A stretch of 9,707 nucleotides of DNA from Rhodobacterales bacterium (GTDB lineage: Bacteria > Pseudomonadota > Alphaproteobacteria > Rhodobacterales > Rhodobacteraceae). Shown piece after piece: positions 1 to 7,346 of this stretch. The stretch is taken from the NCBI GenBank assembly GCA_009992615.1, contig JAACVA010000061.1, positions 5,413 through 15,119 on the forward strand, written 5' to 3'. Each line of letters opens with the position of its first letter. Positions within the stretch are counted from its first letter, which is position 1. A program made the position numbers and the translations under genes. Under the pieces are notes generated by a model. That model did no database searches. It was not told the origin of the DNA and worked only from the letters and a program-made list of their open reading frames with translations.

Positions 1-129
1 ATCCATCCGCCGGGGATTGACACCGCGCACGCATACCCGCCAGCCCGCCTGACGCGCCTTGCCCAGCAACATGGGCAAGGTCGCCTCAAGCGGACGCGCG
101 GTCAGGTGGTAAAAATACGCGGCCCCCAT
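1..129 (-). CDS. holC: DNA polymerase III subunit chi (HolC), N-terminal part
   Basis: Reading leftward from an ATG at 129-127 gives 43 codons that run off the window edge, so the 3' end is missing. The peptide begins MGAAYFYHLTARPLEATLPM and continues through LLGKARQAGWRVCVRG, the usual start of alphaproteobacterial HolC. Chi is the accessory subunit of the clamp-loader complex that pairs with psi and links the replisome to single-strand binding protein. The start codon directly abuts the pepA stop (TGAATG), and a GAGGGG ribosome-binding sequence lies inside the last pepA codons, so the gene is probably translationally coupled to pepA. pepA-holC adjacency is conserved across many Proteobacteria, including E. 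coli, which supports the call. The identification rests on the N-terminus and synteny only. Confidence 0.88.
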   Translation of the reverse strand, partial: MGAAYFYHLTARPLEATLPMLLGKARQAGWRVCVRGVNPRRMD

Positions 130-1596
130 TCACCCCTCGAAGCGGTCGGCGATCATCCGGTCCAGCGCCAGAACACCCCAGCCCGACGCACCTTTGGCCG
201 CATAACGGCTGTCCTCGCTGGTGCTGGCCACCCCGGCGATGTCGAGGTGAATCCACGGCGTGCCGTCCTTGACAAAGCGGTGCAGGAATTCGGCGGCGGT
301 GATCGACCCGGCGGGCCGGCCACCGACGTTCTTCACATCGGCAATCCGCGATTTCAGCTGCTTGGCATAGGCTTTGCCCAAGGTCATCCGCCACGCGCCT
401 TCGCCTTCGGCCTTCGCCGCCTTCAGGAAACCTTCGCACAGCGCGTCGTCGTTGGAAAACACCCCGGCGTTCTCGTGGCCAAGGCCGATGATGATCGCCC
501 CGGTCAGCGTCGCCAGATCGACCATGCCGGTGGGGTTGAACCGTTCCTGAGCATACCACATGATGTCGCACAGCACCAACCGCCCCTCGGCATCGGTGTT
601 GATGACTTCGACGGTATCGCCCTTCATGCTGACCACCACATCGCCGGGCCGCTGGGCGCGCCCGTCGGGCATGTTTTCCACCAGGCCCACGACCCCCACG
701 ATATTTGCCTTGGCCTTGCGCAGGGCGAGGGTTTTCATCACCCCTGCCACCACACCGGCGCCGCCCATATCCATGGTCATGTCCTCCATGCCCGCGGCGG
801 GTTTCATCGAGATGCCGCCCGTGTCAAACACCACGCCCTTGCCGATCAGCGCAAAGGGTGCCGCGTCATCGCCGCCTTTCCACTGCATCACCACCACCTT
901 GGAGGGGCTTTCACTGCCCACACCCACGGCCAACAGGGTGCGCATACCCAGCTTTTCCAGCTCTGCCTCGTCCAGCACATCGACTTCGACCCCGAGATCG
1001 CGCAGGCCCTCGAGGCGGGCGGCGAATTCGGTCGTGGTCAGGACATTCGCCGGGGCATTGACCAGATCGCGGGTAAAGAACACGCCTTCGGCCCTGGCGT
1101 TGACCCGTCCTGCCTCCTCGGCAAACTCATCGGGCTTGGCGACCTGCACGGTGATTGCACCCGTTGCCTTTTTCGCGTCGGTTTTCTGGTCGGTGTAGTC
1201 ATAGGCGCGCAGCACGGCACCCAGGGCCACATCCCCGGCCCCGCGCAAACCCGCCGCCAGAACCAGCACCGGCGCATCCGTCATCGCGGCACCGATCGCC
1301 ACACCGGCCTGGCGCGCCACATCGCCGACGCTGCGCCGCCCCAGGCGCACCACCTGCACCGCCGTGGCGGCCAGACCCGCGGGATAGGCCAGATCGCAGG
1401 CGGCGCCTTCGTCAAGTTTGCCGAAGGCGGCACTGTCCACCAACCGCTGAACTGCGTCGCGGCACAGTCGGTTCACCTTGCGCGCGGATTGGTCAAGGGC
1501 GACGCCCGGCTCGGCAAAGATCACCACGCGGCCTTCAAACGACGCGATGGTTTCCAGATCGACAGGGACAAAGGACAGGGCGGCGGGGGTGGTCAT
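130..1596 (-). CDS. pepA: Leucyl aminopeptidase (cytosol aminopeptidase, peptidase family M17)
   Basis: A 488-residue protein of normal family length. It is a two-metal exopeptidase that removes N-terminal residues, preferably leucine, from peptides in the cytoplasm and normally forms a hexamer. The variable N-terminal domain covers about residues 1-160 and the catalytic domain about 170-485. The M17 signature NTDAEGRL is at 333-340. By comparison with E. coli PepA, the metal ligands are K253, D258, D276, D335 and E337, and the catalytic pair is K265 and R339; all are present. The frame is open for 28 more codons upstream, but the start at 1596 is preferred because GAGGAG lies 7 bases before it and MTTPAALSF is a plausible family N-terminus. 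An ATG at 1614 is the alternative. The gene is transcribed divergently from lptF and is followed with no gap by holC. Confidence 0.95.
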   Translation of the reverse strand: MTTPAALSFVPVDLETIASFEGRVVIFAEPGVALDQSARKVNRLCRDAVQRLVDSAAFGKLDEGAACDLAYPAGLAATAVQVVRLGRRSVGDVARQAGVAIGAAMTDAPVLVLAAGLRGAGDVALGAVLRAYDYTDQKTDAKKATGAITVQVAKPDEFAEEAGRVNARAEGVFFTRDLVNAPANVLTTTEFAARLEGLRDLGVEVDVLDEAELEKLGMRTLLAVGVGSESPSKVVVMQWKGGDDAAPFALIGKGVVFDTGGISMKPAAGMEDMTMDMGGAGVVAGVMKTLALRKAKANIVGVVGLVENMPDGRAQRPGDVVVSMKGDTVEVINTDAEGRLVLCDIMWYAQERFNPTGMVDLATLTGAIIIGLGHENAGVFSNDDALCEGFLKAAKAEGEGAWRMTLGKAYAKQLKSRIADVKNVGGRPAGSITAAEFLHRFVKDGTPWIHLDIAGVASTSEDSRYAAKGASGWGVLALDRMIADRFEG

Positions 1597-1725
1597 ATGC
1601 AGGCTCCTCGGCATGTTTGCGCAGAACCTAGCCCCCCGCCCCCGGCTTGACCAGAAGGGAGTTTTCCATCCCCGCGCCATGGTCTAAGGTCGCCCGGCGG
1701 GCGCGGGAACCGGGGGGTGGTGCGG
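1597..1725. promoter_or_regulatory. Divergent pepA / lptF intergenic region, presumed promoters
   Basis: This gap of about 130 bases separates pepA (leftward) from lptF (rightward), so it must carry at least the start of the lptF operon and probably the pepA-holC promoter. On the plus strand TTGACC at 1647-1652 matches a -35 box, but no convincing -10 hexamer follows at 16-18 bases. No clear promoter for pepA can be read on the minus strand. A small GC-rich hairpin (CGCCC, loop GGC, GGGCG; 1691-1703) would lie in the lptF leader just before its start. The role is inferred from gene orientation; exact promoter positions are not established. Confidence 0.45.
1604..1609 (-). promoter_or_regulatory. 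Ribosome-binding site of pepA
   Basis: GAGGAG on the minus strand, 7 bases before the ATG at 1596-1594. It decides between this start and the in-frame ATG at 1614, which lies upstream of the motif and has no comparable sequence before it. Confidence 0.75.
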
Positions 1726-2847
1726 GTGGCCAGATTCGACCGATACATGCTGGCACAGTTCATGTGGGTCTTTGGCTTTTTCTCGCTGGTTCTGGTGTTG
1801 GTCTATTGGGTGAACCGGGCGGTGTTCCTGTTCGATCAACTGATCGCCAATGGCCATTCGGCGGTCATATTTCTGGAATTCACCGCATTGACACTGCCCA
1901 ACGTGATCCGTCAGGTGCTGCCCGTGTCCGCCTTTGCCGCCGCCGTCTATGTCACCAACCGGATGGCCAGCGAAAGCGAACTGGTGGTGGTTCAGGCCAC
2001 CGGATACAGCCCGGCACGCATGGCGCGCCCGGTGCTGGCCTTCGGGGCGGTGGTGGCGCTGCTGATTTCGGTGCTGTCGCATCTGTTGATCCCCGCCTCG
2101 ATGACGCAACTCGCCCAGCGCACTCTCGAAATCTCGGAAAACGTCACCGCCCGACTGCTGAGCGAGGGCGAATTCCTGCACCCCGCCCCCGGTATCACCT
2201 TTTATATCCGCGAAATCAGCCCAGAGGGCGAATTGCGCGACATTTTCCTGACCGATGCGCGCAAAGCCGGCGAAAATGCCATCTATACCGCCGAGCGCGC
2301 CCTGTTGCTGCGCAGTGATGCGGGGCCCAAACTGTTGATGTTTCAGGGCCTTGTCCAGACGATCAATATTGCATCCGATCGGCTGGCCGTCACCCGCTTT
2401 GCCGAGTTCGCATTCGACGTGGGGGCGCTGATCGAATTGCCCGTCGCGGCACCGCGCAGCACGCGGATGCTGTCCTCGGCCGAGTTGCTGTTCCCCACAC
2501 CGGCCCTTGCGGCCGAAACCGGGCAAACCGTGGCCGTGCTGCTGCATGAGGGGCACAGCAGAATCACCGAGGCGCTTATAGGTCTGGTGACGCCGCTGGT
2601 GGGGTTTGCGGTGCTGTTGGCGGGCGGGTTTTCGCGCTTTGGCGTCTGGCGTCAGATCGTCGGCGCGGTGGTGTGCCTGATTGCGATAGAACTGCTGGAC
2701 AATGCGCTGGCCGATGTGGCGCGCGGTACAGGATTCTGGCCTGCCGCCTATGGCGCGGCGGCGTTCGGGCTGGTTCTCGGGGTGGGCTTCCTGGGCGTGG
2801 CGGCGTGGCCTGGCCTGTTGCGCCGCACCCGCGTGGTGGCGCAATGA
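1726..2847 (+). CDS. lptF: LPS export ABC transporter permease LptF
   Basis: A 373-residue inner-membrane protein of the YjgP/YjgQ family. With LptG and the ATPase LptB it forms the LptB2FG transporter, which extracts lipopolysaccharide from the inner membrane and passes it to LptC and the periplasmic bridge. The layout is typical: three N-terminal membrane segments (about 11-29, 48-74, 104-123), a periplasmic beta-jellyroll domain (about 125-280), then three more membrane segments (about 283-300, 308-325, 338-360). The start is uncertain. In-frame GTG codons occur at 1717, 1720 and 1726; 1726 gives MARFDRYMLAQ, like family N-termini, with a G-run 8 bases upstream. There is no in-frame ATG until 1747, which would cut into the conserved start. 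The stop overlaps the lptG start (ATGA). First gene of the presumed operon. Confidence 0.93.
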   Translation: MARFDRYMLAQFMWVFGFFSLVLVLVYWVNRAVFLFDQLIANGHSAVIFLEFTALTLPNVIRQVLPVSAFAAAVYVTNRMASESELVVVQATGYSPARMARPVLAFGAVVALLISVLSHLLIPASMTQLAQRTLEISENVTARLLSEGEFLHPAPGITFYIREISPEGELRDIFLTDARKAGENAIYTAERALLLRSDAGPKLLMFQGLVQTINIASDRLAVTRFAEFAFDVGALIELPVAAPRSTRMLSSAELLFPTPALAAETGQTVAVLLHEGHSRITEALIGLVTPLVGFAVLLAGGFSRFGVWRQIVGAVVCLIAIELLDNALADVARGTGFWPAAYGAAAFGLVLGVGFLGVAAWPGLLRRTRVVAQ

Positions 2848-3938
2848 CGCTGCACCTGTACTTTGCGCGCCGGTTCGCAACGACCTTTTTCGCGGTGATG
2901 GCGGTGTTTCTGGCGCTGCTCACCCTGCTGGATCTGGTGGAACAGGTGCGCAAGTTCGGCGGCCAGACCGCGCGGTTTGTCGATATGCTGGGGCTGGCGC
3001 TGCTGAATGTGCCCGAAAGCCTGTACAACATCCTGCCGCTGGTGATGATCCTGGCCACGCTGACGCTGTTCCTGAACCTCGCGCGCACGTCCGAACTGGT
3101 GGTCACACGGGCCGCCGGCCGTTCGGCGCTGAGCAGCCTGACCGCCCCGCTGGTGGTGACCCTGATCATCGGCACGGTCGCGGTGGCAGTGTTCAACCCG
3201 ATTGTCGCCGCCACATCCCGGCAGTATGAATTGGCCGCCGGGCGGTTTTCCGCCACCCCGTCGAGCGTTCTGTCGATCAGCCGCGAGGGGCTGTGGCTGC
3301 GTCAGGGCGATGGCGCCGGGCAAACTGTTATTCGCGCCGAGCGGGCCAATCTGGACGGGACAGAACTGTACAACGTCACCTTCATCGCCTTTGGCGCCAC
3401 CGGTGGGCCGCGCCTGCGCCTTGAGGCCGACAGCGCCCGGTTGACCGACGGTGCCTGGGCGCTGAGCGCGGTAAAAGAGTGGCCGCTGGACGCCGCCAAC
3501 CCGGAACGCGTGGCGATCCGCCACGACACCTATACGCTTGCCTCGTCGCTGACACGCAATCAGATCCTTGACAGTTTTGCCACCCCTTCGGCGATTCCGA
3601 TCTGGGATCTGCCGGCCTTCATCGCCCGGCTTGAGGCGGCCGGGTTTTCCGCGCGCAAACACCAGGTGTGGCTGCACATGGAACTGTCGCTGCCGTTGCT
3701 TTTGGCGGCGATGATGCTGGTGGGGGCCGGGTTCACCATGCGCCACACCCGGTTCGGGCGCACGGGGCTAATGGTGCTGCTGGCGCTGGCGCTGGGATTT
3801 TCGCTGTTCTTCATCCGCAACTTTGCGCAGATTTTGGGGGAAAACGGCCAAATTCCGGTTTTGTTGGCGGCCTGGGGGCCGCCCGTGGCGGCGCTGTTGT
3901 TGCCCCTTGGCCTTTTGCTGCACCTCGAGGATGGTTGA
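2844..3938 (+). CDS. lptG: LPS export ABC transporter permease LptG
   Basis: A 364-residue paralogue of LptF and its partner in the LptB2FG lipopolysaccharide extractor. It starts with MTLHLYFARRFATTFFAVMA. Membrane segments are at about 10-33, 48-78 and 101-122, then a periplasmic domain (about 125-275) and three more segments at about 278-298, 307-325 and 338-360. The length matches E. coli LptG (360 residues). The open frame extends 57 codons further upstream into lptF, but the ATG at 2844 overlaps the lptF stop by 4 bases, the classic translational-coupling arrangement, and gives the family N-terminus. LptF/LptG order is assigned by position and by resemblance, since the two are homologous. 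The ATPase gene lptB is not in this window. Confidence 0.93.
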   Translation: MTLHLYFARRFATTFFAVMAVFLALLTLLDLVEQVRKFGGQTARFVDMLGLALLNVPESLYNILPLVMILATLTLFLNLARTSELVVTRAAGRSALSSLTAPLVVTLIIGTVAVAVFNPIVAATSRQYELAAGRFSATPSSVLSISREGLWLRQGDGAGQTVIRAERANLDGTELYNVTFIAFGATGGPRLRLEADSARLTDGAWALSAVKEWPLDAANPERVAIRHDTYTLASSLTRNQILDSFATPSAIPIWDLPAFIARLEAAGFSARKHQVWLHMELSLPLLLAAMMLVGAGFTMRHTRFGRTGLMVLLALALGFSLFFIRNFAQILGENGQIPVLLAAWGPPVAALLLPLGLLLHLEDG

Positions 3939-3941
3939 GCG

Positions 3942-6053
3942 ATGCGCCGCCTTGCCCTGATCCTCATGCTGATGCTGATGCCGCTGGTCGGCCAGGCGCA
4001 ACAGATGGCGACCCTCGTGGCCGACACCGTTCTGCTGACCCGTCAGAATACGCTTGAGGCAACCGGCAATGTCGAGATCCTCTATGGTGCCACCCGTCTG
4101 CGGGCCAGCCGCATTCTATATTCCCGCGCGGGTGATGCGTTGACCATCACCGGGCCGATCACCGTGGTTGAAGGCGACGGGGCAGTGATTCTGCTGGCCG
4201 ATCAGGCACAGCTGGACGCCGATCTGCAAAACGGCATCCTGACCTCGGCCCGTCTGGTGCTGGACCAGCAGTTGCAACTGGCCGCCAGCGAAATCGCCCG
4301 CATTGACGGGCGCTATACCCGGCTGTCGCAATCCGTCGCCTCGTCTTGCGAGGTCTGCGCCGGCAATCCCACGCCGGTGTGGGAAATCCGCGCCAACGAA
4401 ATCATCCACGACCAGCAGGAGCGCCAGCTGTATTTCAAGCAGGCCCAGTTCCGGTTTCTGGGCGTGCCGATCTTCTATGCGCCGCGCCTGCGCCTGCCCG
4501 ACCCGACACTGAGCCGCGCCAGCGGGTTTCTTCTGCCGTCGCTGCGCACCTCGTCCACGCTGAAGACCGGGCTGAAGCTGCCGTATTTCCTGAAACTGGG
4601 CGATCACGCCGACCTGACGCTGACGCCCTATGTCAGTTCCACGACCCGCACCATCGAGGCGCGGTTTCGCCGGGCCTTCGCGGCGGGCGATCTTCGGTTT
4701 GAGGGGGCTATTACCCGCGATGATCTGCGCCCGGACCAGACCCGCTATTACCTGTTTGGCACCGGCAGTTTTGAATTGCCGCGGCAATTCCGGCTGAACC
4801 TGGCGGTCGAGATCGTCTCGGACACCGGGTATCTTCTGGATTATGGCTATTCCGACAAGGACCGGCTGAACAACGAGATCAGCATTTCACGGGCCCGCGC
4901 GCGCGATCTGTTCCGCGCCAGCCTGACCGATTTCCGCACCCTGCGCGCCGCCGAGCTGCCGATCCGCGATCAGTTGCCGCGCACCTTTGCCAATATCGTC
5001 TATGAACGGCGTGTCCAGACGCTGGGCGGTGAATTGCGGCTGGGCGTCGATGCGGCCAGCCTGACCCGGTCGTCCAACGCCCTGGGTGTGGGGCGCGATG
5101 TCAGCCGCCTTGGGCTGTCCGCCGATTTCCGCCACAGCGCGGATTTCGCCAATGGTATGCTTGTGACCGGCACTCTTGGTGTCGCGGCCTTTGCCTATGA
5201 CACCCGGCAGGATCGCAGCTTTGCCACCTCGACCGGCCAGGTGACTCCCCGCGCCAGCCTTGAGCTGCGCTGGCCGTTCCAGCGCACAGAGGCCAGCGGC
5301 GCCTATCAACTGCTTGAACCCGTGGTGCAACTGGCGTGGTCGCAGACCAACGGCAGCGCCGTGCCGAACGAGGATTCGGTGCTGGTGGAGTTTGATGAAG
5401 GCAATCTGTTTTCCATGTCGCGCTTTCCCGGCGAGGACGCCCGCGAACAAGGTGGGCGGGCCAATGTCGGCGTTTCCTGGACACGGTATGACCCCGCCGG
5501 GTGGGTCGTCGGCGTGACTGTCGGGCGGATCTTCCGGCAGGACGATCCGGGGCAGTTCGCGCCGGGGACCGGGCTGTCAGGTGACCGCTCGCATTGGCTG
5601 GCCGCGGGGCAGCTGCGGCTGGGCGACCGGCTGGCGCTGACGCAACGGGCGCTGTTTGACAACAATTTTACCTTCGCGCGCAATGAAACCCGGCTTGCCT
5701 GGCAGAATGACCGTGCCGCCATCGGGTCGGCCTATCTGTGGATGGTGGCCGAACCCACCGAAAACCGCGCCAAGGCCACCCATGAGCTGAGCATGGATGG
5801 CGCCCTACGCCTGTCGCGCCATTGGACCGGGCGTGTTGACGGGCGCTTTGATCTGATCGAGGATCGCGCGGCACAGGCGGGCCTCGGGCTTGAGTATCGC
5901 TCGGAATGTCTGACGGTGGATCTTTCGGTCTCGCGTCGGTTCACGTCCTCGACTACTGTAGCGCCCAGCACCGATTTCGGCCTCAACCTGTCGCTGGCCG
6001 GGTTCGGATCAGGGCGCAACAGCGAATCCTATCGCCGCGTCTGCACGAAATAA
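3942..6053 (+). CDS. lptD: LPS-assembly protein LptD (outer-membrane translocon)
   Basis: A 703-residue outer-membrane beta-barrel that, with lipoprotein LptE, inserts lipopolysaccharide into the outer leaflet. Residues 1-19 are a signal peptide (MRRLALILMLMLMPLVGQA) with cleavage likely just after. Residues about 25-130 form the LptA-like periplasmic domain (VADTVLLTRQNTLEATGNVE is typical), and about 200-700 form the barrel with alternating beta-strand patterns. The C-terminal region with YRSECLTVDLSVSRRFTSST and PSTDFGLNLSL is typical of alphaproteobacterial LptD. Cysteines are C136, C139, C656 and C701, a layout unlike E. coli (see findings). It is shorter than E. coli LptD (784 residues), as is usual in alphaproteobacteria. 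It starts 3 bases after lptG, with GAGG about 11 bases upstream. Confidence 0.95.
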   Translation: MRRLALILMLMLMPLVGQAQQMATLVADTVLLTRQNTLEATGNVEILYGATRLRASRILYSRAGDALTITGPITVVEGDGAVILLADQAQLDADLQNGILTSARLVLDQQLQLAASEIARIDGRYTRLSQSVASSCEVCAGNPTPVWEIRANEIIHDQQERQLYFKQAQFRFLGVPIFYAPRLRLPDPTLSRASGFLLPSLRTSSTLKTGLKLPYFLKLGDHADLTLTPYVSSTTRTIEARFRRAFAAGDLRFEGAITRDDLRPDQTRYYLFGTGSFELPRQFRLNLAVEIVSDTGYLLDYGYSDKDRLNNEISISRARARDLFRASLTDFRTLRAAELPIRDQLPRTFANIVYERRVQTLGGELRLGVDAASLTRSSNALGVGRDVSRLGLSADFRHSADFANGMLVTGTLGVAAFAYDTRQDRSFATSTGQVTPRASLELRWPFQRTEASGAYQLLEPVVQLAWSQTNGSAVPNEDSVLVEFDEGNLFSMSRFPGEDAREQGGRANVGVSWTRYDPAGWVVGVTVGRIFRQDDPGQFAPGTGLSGDRSHWLAAGQLRLGDRLALTQRALFDNNFTFARNETRLAWQNDRAAIGSAYLWMVAEPTENRAKATHELSMDGALRLSRHWTGRVDGRFDLIEDRAAQAGLGLEYRSECLTVDLSVSRRFTSSTTVAPSTDFGLNLSLAGFGSGRNSESYRRVCTK

Positions 6054-6073
6054 GACAGAACCCGCACGATCCC

Positions 6074-6080
6074 GAGGGAG
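6074..6080 (+). promoter_or_regulatory. Ribosome-binding site of the surA gene
   Basis: GAGGGAG, 8 bases before the ATG at 6089, in the 35-base gap after lptD. It decides the start against the longer frame reaching back into lptD. A nearby ATG at 6084 is out of frame and reads ATG-CCA-TGA. Confidence 0.7.
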
Positions 6081-6088
6081 CCTATGCC

Positions 6089-7327
6089 ATGACCATCCTT
6101 TCCCCGAACCGCTGGGCACGGGTTGCAGCCCTGGCTGCGGCCCTGTTCACAGGCGCCGTACCAGTGGCGGCGCAAAACCTGTTCGCCCCCGTCGCGCAGG
6201 TGAACGATCGTGTGATCACCGCGTTCGAACGGGACCAGAGGGCGCGCATGTTGGCGTTGTTCAATGCGCCGGGCGACCCCGAGGCAGAGGCGCTGAACTC
6301 GCTGATCGACGAGCGGTTGCAACTGGAAACCGCGCGCCGCATGGGCATTTCCGTCACCGCCGAAGCGATCTCTGAGGGGATGACCGAATTCGCCGGCCGC
6401 GCCAACCTGTCGCGCGAGGAATTTGTCACCGCCCTGGGCCAGGCCGGGGTCGAGGCGGAAAGTTTTCGTGATTTCGTCGCCGCAGGTCTCGTATGGCGGC
6501 AGGTTGTGCGCGACCGCTTTGTCGGGCGCGACCGGATCACCGAGGCCGATGTCGACCGCGCGATCAAGCGGCAAGGAACCGCGCCGGGCGTGCGTGTGCT
6601 GCTGAACGAAATCATCCTGCCCGCCAACACCCCCGCCGCCGAGGCTGCATCGCAACGGCGCGCCTCGGAAATTTCGCAAATCACCAGCCCCGAAGCCTTC
6701 GCCCGCGCCGCGCGCAGCTTTTCCGTGTCGCCGACGCGGGCGGCAGGCGGGCGCCTTGACTGGTTGCCGATCGGCAATCTGCCCCCCGCAGTGGCCACGC
6801 GCATCCTGACGCTGCGCCCCGGTCAGGTGACCGACCCGATCCCAATTCCCAATGCCATCGCCCTGTTCCAGTTGCGCGAGTTGCAAGAGGTGCCCGCCGC
6901 CACACCCGAGACGCTGGAACTGGACTATGCCGCCTTTTACATCCCCGGTGGACGGTCCGAAACCGCCCTGGCCGAGGCCGCGCGCATCAAGGCCCGGGTT
7001 GATACCTGCGACGATCTTTATGGCGTGGCGCAAGGTCTTCCGCCCAGCGTTCTCGAACGCTCGACCGTGGTGGCGGGGGCCGTACCGGGCGACGTCGCGC
7101 TGGAGCTGGCCAAATTGGACGAAAACGAAGTCTCTACAGCCCTGACCCGCGACAACGGTCGCGCCCTGGTGTTCCTGATGCTGTGTGACCGGCGCGCCGC
7201 CGCCCCCGAGGATGCGACGGTGGACCGCGCCGCTATCCGCAATCAGTTGATCAACCAGCGTCTCGCCGCCTATGCCAGCGCCTATATCGCCGAGCTGCGG
7301 GCCAACGCCACCATCACCACTCCATGA
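6089..7327 (+). CDS. surA: SurA-type periplasmic chaperone / peptidyl-prolyl cis-trans isomerase
   Basis: A 412-residue exported protein, close to E. coli SurA (428). Residues 1-29 form a signal peptide (ALAAALFTGAVPVAAQ, cleavage near A28/Q29). A SurA N-terminal domain covers about 33-160 (VNDRVITAFERDQRARML, then LIDERLQLETARRMGI). One parvulin domain covers about 168-265 and carries the signature GGRLDWLPIGNLPP. Residues about 275-370 look like a divergent second parvulin-like domain with cysteines C307 and C366, followed by a C-terminal helix. SurA proteins chaperone unfolded outer-membrane barrels through the periplasm; upstream lptD encodes a plausible client. The start is the ATG at 6089 because GAGGGAG lies 8 bases before it and the signal peptide begins there; the longer open frame upstream overlaps lptD. 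Whether it has isomerase activity cannot be read from sequence. Confidence 0.88.
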   Translation: MTILSPNRWARVAALAAALFTGAVPVAAQNLFAPVAQVNDRVITAFERDQRARMLALFNAPGDPEAEALNSLIDERLQLETARRMGISVTAEAISEGMTEFAGRANLSREEFVTALGQAGVEAESFRDFVAAGLVWRQVVRDRFVGRDRITEADVDRAIKRQGTAPGVRVLLNEIILPANTPAAEAASQRRASEISQITSPEAFARAARSFSVSPTRAAGGRLDWLPIGNLPPAVATRILTLRPGQVTDPIPIPNAIALFQLRELQEVPAATPETLELDYAAFYIPGGRSETALAEAARIKARVDTCDDLYGVAQGLPPSVLERSTVVAGAVPGDVALELAKLDENEVSTALTRDNGRALVFLMLCDRRAAAPEDATVDRAAIRNQLINQRLAAYASAYIAELRANATITTP

Positions 7328-7341
7328 CCTTGGCCAAGGAA
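7328..7341 (+). promoter_or_regulatory. Palindromic spacer containing the pdxA ribosome-binding site
   Basis: Immediately after the surA stop (7325-7327) lies CCTTGGCCAAGG at 7328-7339, a perfect 12-base palindrome. Its right arm is part of AAGGAA (7336-7341), the ribosome-binding sequence 5 bases before the pdxA ATG. The ribosome-binding assignment is firm; any effect of the palindrome is speculative. Confidence 0.65.
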
Positions 7342-7346
7342 ACGGC

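Noticed and set aside
106..1650. A 514-codon open frame on the plus strand, antisense to pepA.
   Set aside because: The product is low in complexity and rich in His, Arg, Gly and Gln, with no recognisable domain. Long antisense frames are expected opposite GC-rich genes, and pepA has a complete catalytic signature.
1597..1680. In-frame N-terminal extension of pepA by 28 codons.
   Set aside because: The strong GAGGAG site at 1604-1609 fixes the start at 1596, and the extension (MARGWKTPFWSSRGRG...) does not resemble the family.
1684..2880. A 398-codon minus-strand open frame opposite lptF.
   Set aside because: The product is rich in Gln, His and Arg and resembles no protein family. The opposite strand encodes a well-formed membrane protein.
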